This document shows positions 5,096 to 6,711 of a stretch of 6,711 nucleotides of DNA, one piece after another. Source of the stretch: Candidatus Spyradosoma merdigallinarum (GTDB lineage: Bacteria > Verrucomicrobiota > Verrucomicrobiia > Opitutales > UBA953); assembly GCA_018713755.1 (NCBI GenBank), contig DVOG01000099.1, positions 1 to 6,711 of the forward strand, given 5' to 3'. The notes beneath the pieces were generated by a model. That model was not told where the DNA came from. It saw nothing but the letters and a program-made list of their open reading frames with translations, and did not search any database. The position numbers and the translations under genes are program-made. Positions within the stretch are counted from its first letter, which is position 1, and every line of letters starts with the position of its first letter.

Positions 5096-6711
5096 ATGGA
5101 AAAGCCGCCCGCGTTCCCGCCGATAGACTACGCCGCCGAGCTGAATGAAGACCAACTCGCGGCGGTGACGTCGCGTTCCCGCAACGCGCTCGTGCTGGCG
5201 GGCGCCGGCTCGGGAAAAACGCGCACGCTCACGTACCGCGTCGCGTGGCTGCTCGAACAAGGCATTCCGCCGTGGCGCATTCTTTTGCTGACGTTCACGA
5301 ACAAGGCGGCGGACGAAATGCTCGAGCGCATCGAAGACCTCACCGGCGTGCCGCGCTCCCAGTTCTGGGGAGGCACGTTCCACAGCGTCGGCCAGCGCAT
5401 CCTGCGCTCGAACGCCGCGGCCGCGGGAATCCGTCCGGACTTCACGATTCTCGACGCCGACGACGCCGATTCGCTTTTTGGGAACGTCTGCAAGCAAATC
5501 GCTCCCGCTTTCATCAAAAGCAAAAACGCGCCGACGCCGCGCGTGATTTTCGACGCGGTGAGCTTCGCGCGCAACACGCGGCTGCCGCTCGTCGACATCG
5601 TGCGGGAACGTTTCGCCTGGGCGCCCGGCGCCGAAGAGAACATCCCGAAAATCGTCGAAGAGTACACCGCCGCGAAACGCGAGCAGAACGCCTGCGACTA
5701 CGACGATTTGCTTGAACTGTTTCTCCGTCTGCTCCGCGACGACGCTCCCGCGCGGGAACGCTACCGCAGCCGCTTCCGGCACATCCTCATCGACGAATTC
5801 CAGGATACGAACACGCTCCAGTCCGAAATCATCCGCCTGCTCGCCGGCGATTCCACGCACGTCATGGCCGTCGGCGACGACGCACAGTGCATCTACACGT
5901 GGCGCGGCGCCAACTACAAAAACATCGTCGATTTTCCGGAAACGTTCCCGGAAACGCAGGTGCACAAGATCGAAATCAACTACCGCTCGACGCCGGAAAT
6001 CCTCGACTTTTCCAATTCGATTCTGAACGCGCGCACGGAGGAAGCCGGCTTTTCAAAGCACCTGCGCGCCACGCGGGAAAGCGGGCCCAAGCCGCTGCTG
6101 CTCCCGCAGATCGACGCGTTCGCGCAGGCGCGCGCCGTCGTCGCGAAAATCCGCACGCTCGTCGAAGACGACGGCTACGCGCTCTCGGACATCATCGTGC
6201 TCTACCGCGCGCATTTTCAGGCGAAGGAGCTTCAGCTCGAGCTGACGAATCTTTCCGTTCCCTTCGTCATCACCAGCGGCGTGCAGTTTTTCCAGCAGGC
6301 GCACGTGCGGGATTTCGTCGCGCAGCTCCGCTTCGTCCAAAACAACAGCGACGTCGTCGCGTTCACGCGCATCCTCAGCCTCATCGACAAAATCGGACCG
6401 CGCACCGCGGAACGCACGCTGATCGAGGCGCGGAAAACCGCCGCCGCCGAAAACATGCCGCTGCTCTCCGCCCTGCTCGCCGCTCCCGTGCTGAAAAAAA
6501 TTCCGCAGCCCGCGCGCGACGATTACCAGGATCTGATTCTGACGCTGCAGAACATGGCCGAGGCGCTCGGCGGAACGGAAATCTCCGCCGGAGAGGACAT
6601 CCGCAAGAAAAACCTCGACGAAAAACCCGCTCCGGAAAACCCGCACGGCGAACTTTTCGAGTTCTTCGCCGGCGCTCCCGCGGGAACACAAAAAGGCGCG
6701 CCGGAAGAAAG
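5096..6711 (+). CDS. uvrD: UvrD/PcrA/Rep-type superfamily 1 DNA helicase (partial, C-terminus beyond right edge)
   Basis: ATP-driven 3'-5' DNA helicase of the kind that acts in repair and replication restart. 538 codons are visible. Motifs in order: Q motif LNEDQLAAV (16-24), Walker A AGAGSGKT (35-42), motif Ia LTFTNKAADEM (65-75), motif Ib GTFHSVGQRIL (93-103), motif II/Walker B LIDEFQDTN (231-239), motif III AVGDDAQCIYTWRGA (258-272), and motif IV INYRST (294-299) with the conserved Arg. A 2A-like stretch SDIIVLYRAHFQAKELQLEL (364-383) and SGVQFFQQAHVRDFVAQLR (394-412) follow, matching the UvrD segment that normally reads GG-x-x-FF-x-x-x-H/E-(I/V)-x-D. Motifs V and VI lie past the edge. Residues about 495-538 are a Glu/Lys/Pro-rich stretch. 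The ATG at 5096 has no Shine-Dalgarno. UvrD, PcrA and Rep cannot be told apart from this portion. Confidence 0.95.
   Translation, partial: MEKPPAFPPIDYAAELNEDQLAAVTSRSRNALVLAGAGSGKTRTLTYRVAWLLEQGIPPWRILLLTFTNKAADEMLERIEDLTGVPRSQFWGGTFHSVGQRILRSNAAAAGIRPDFTILDADDADSLFGNVCKQIAPAFIKSKNAPTPRVIFDAVSFARNTRLPLVDIVRERFAWAPGAEENIPKIVEEYTAAKREQNACDYDDLLELFLRLLRDDAPARERYRSRFRHILIDEFQDTNTLQSEIIRLLAGDSTHVMAVGDDAQCIYTWRGANYKNIVDFPETFPETQVHKIEINYRSTPEILDFSNSILNARTEEAGFSKHLRATRESGPKPLLLPQIDAFAQARAVVAKIRTLVEDDGYALSDIIVLYRAHFQAKELQLELTNLSVPFVITSGVQFFQQAHVRDFVAQLRFVQNNSDVVAFTRILSLIDKIGPRTAERTLIEARKTAAAENMPLLSALLAAPVLKKIPQPARDDYQDLILTLQNMAEALGGTEISAGEDIRKKNLDEKPAPENPHGELFEFFAGAPAGTQKGAPEE
5746..5757. repeat. 12-bp palindrome in helicase gene
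   Basis: TCCCGCGCGGGA is self-complementary and overlaps an exact octamer (5752-5759). It encodes the APARE segment around helicase residues 217-221, a charged surface-like stretch just before motif II. Same design as the intergenic 14-bp palindrome. Confidence 0.75.
6676..6685. repeat. 10-bp palindrome in helicase gene
   Basis: TCCCGCGGGA is self-complementary and merges into an exact octamer (6680-6687). It encodes the APAG part of the low-complexity Glu/Pro-rich stretch near the right edge. Confidence 0.7.

Larger units (their letters stand above)
656..6687. repeat. Dispersed octamer family GTTCCCGC / GCGGGAAC, 24 exact copies
   Basis: Plus-strand GTTCCCGC starts at 985, 1308, 1506, 1610, 2117, 2342, 2666, 2736, 3473, 3916, 4258, 4557, 4713, 5113 and 5175 (15 copies). 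The complement GCGGGAAC starts at 656, 1495, 2510, 2697, 3814, 4291, 5602, 5752 and 6680 (9 copies). Six more sites match only the first seven bases (932, 1695, 3795, 4020, 4949, 5944). Copies lie in genes on both strands, in several frames (read as V-P-A, F-P-R, S-R, R-E, A-G-T) and in intergenic DNA, so protein sequence does not explain them. Function unknown. Confidence 0.85.

Noticed and set aside
4760..5965. 401-residue open frame antisense to the helicase gene
   Set aside because: The plus strand carries clear helicase motifs here; the antisense product has no recognisable fold and exists because GC-rich codons avoid stops.
656..6687. CRISPR array from the recurring octamers
   Set aside because: Units are 8 bases, irregularly spaced, in both orientations and inside coding regions; there are no regular spacers.

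Overview
The window is a GC-rich (roughly 60%) bacterial chromosomal segment that is almost entirely coding. I see no rRNA, tRNA, CRISPR array, insertion sequence or phage gene, and no gap above 300 bases without a gene. Start codons are mostly preceded by A- or T-rich leaders rather than a Shine-Dalgarno sequence. Lys, Glu and Phe use AAA, GAA and TTT freely despite the high GC. Together with a class II PurE and an ECF sigma/anti-sigma pair, this fits a Verrucomicrobiota/Lentisphaerota-type (PVC group) bacterium. That assignment is an inference from style and cannot be confirmed without a search.

Layout. (a) 1-1540, minus strand: an ECF sigma factor, a single-pass membrane protein of anti-sigma type, and an exported basic protein with a tandem RPDGKKPK repeat that runs off the left edge. 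The second and third genes overlap by 11 bases. This looks like a three-gene envelope-stress or signalling operon. (b) 1541-1708: divergent intergenic region. (c) 1709-3457, plus strand: a gamma-class carbonic anhydrase-like protein, a six-helix membrane protein of the VC0807 family, then a compact class II PurE (CO2-using AIR carboxylase) behind a possible promoter of its own. (d) 3489-4637, minus strand and convergent with purE: a YeiH/UPF0324 family transporter. (e) 4638-4831: divergent intergenic region with a 14-bp perfect palindrome. (f) 4832-6711, plus strand: an 81-residue protein of unknown function, then a UvrD/PcrA/Rep-type helicase cut by the right edge.

The most unusual signal is not a gene. 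The octamer GTTCCCGC (or its complement GCGGGAAC) occurs 24 times in 6.7 kb, where about 0.4 would be expected from base composition by a rough hand estimate. It lies inside genes of every class, in several reading frames, and in intergenic DNA. It is repeatedly paired head-to-head into perfect inverted repeats, several of which encode predicted loops or a protein terminus. It behaves like a genome-wide dispersed signal or palindromic repeat family (comparable in spirit to HIP1, DNA-uptake or REP-type sequences), and its function is unknown from this window.

Functionally the neighbours are mixed: envelope regulation, CO2 chemistry and purine synthesis, anion export, and DNA repair. The one suggestive metabolic link is a carbonic anhydrase-like gene close to a PurE of the class that uses CO2 directly.
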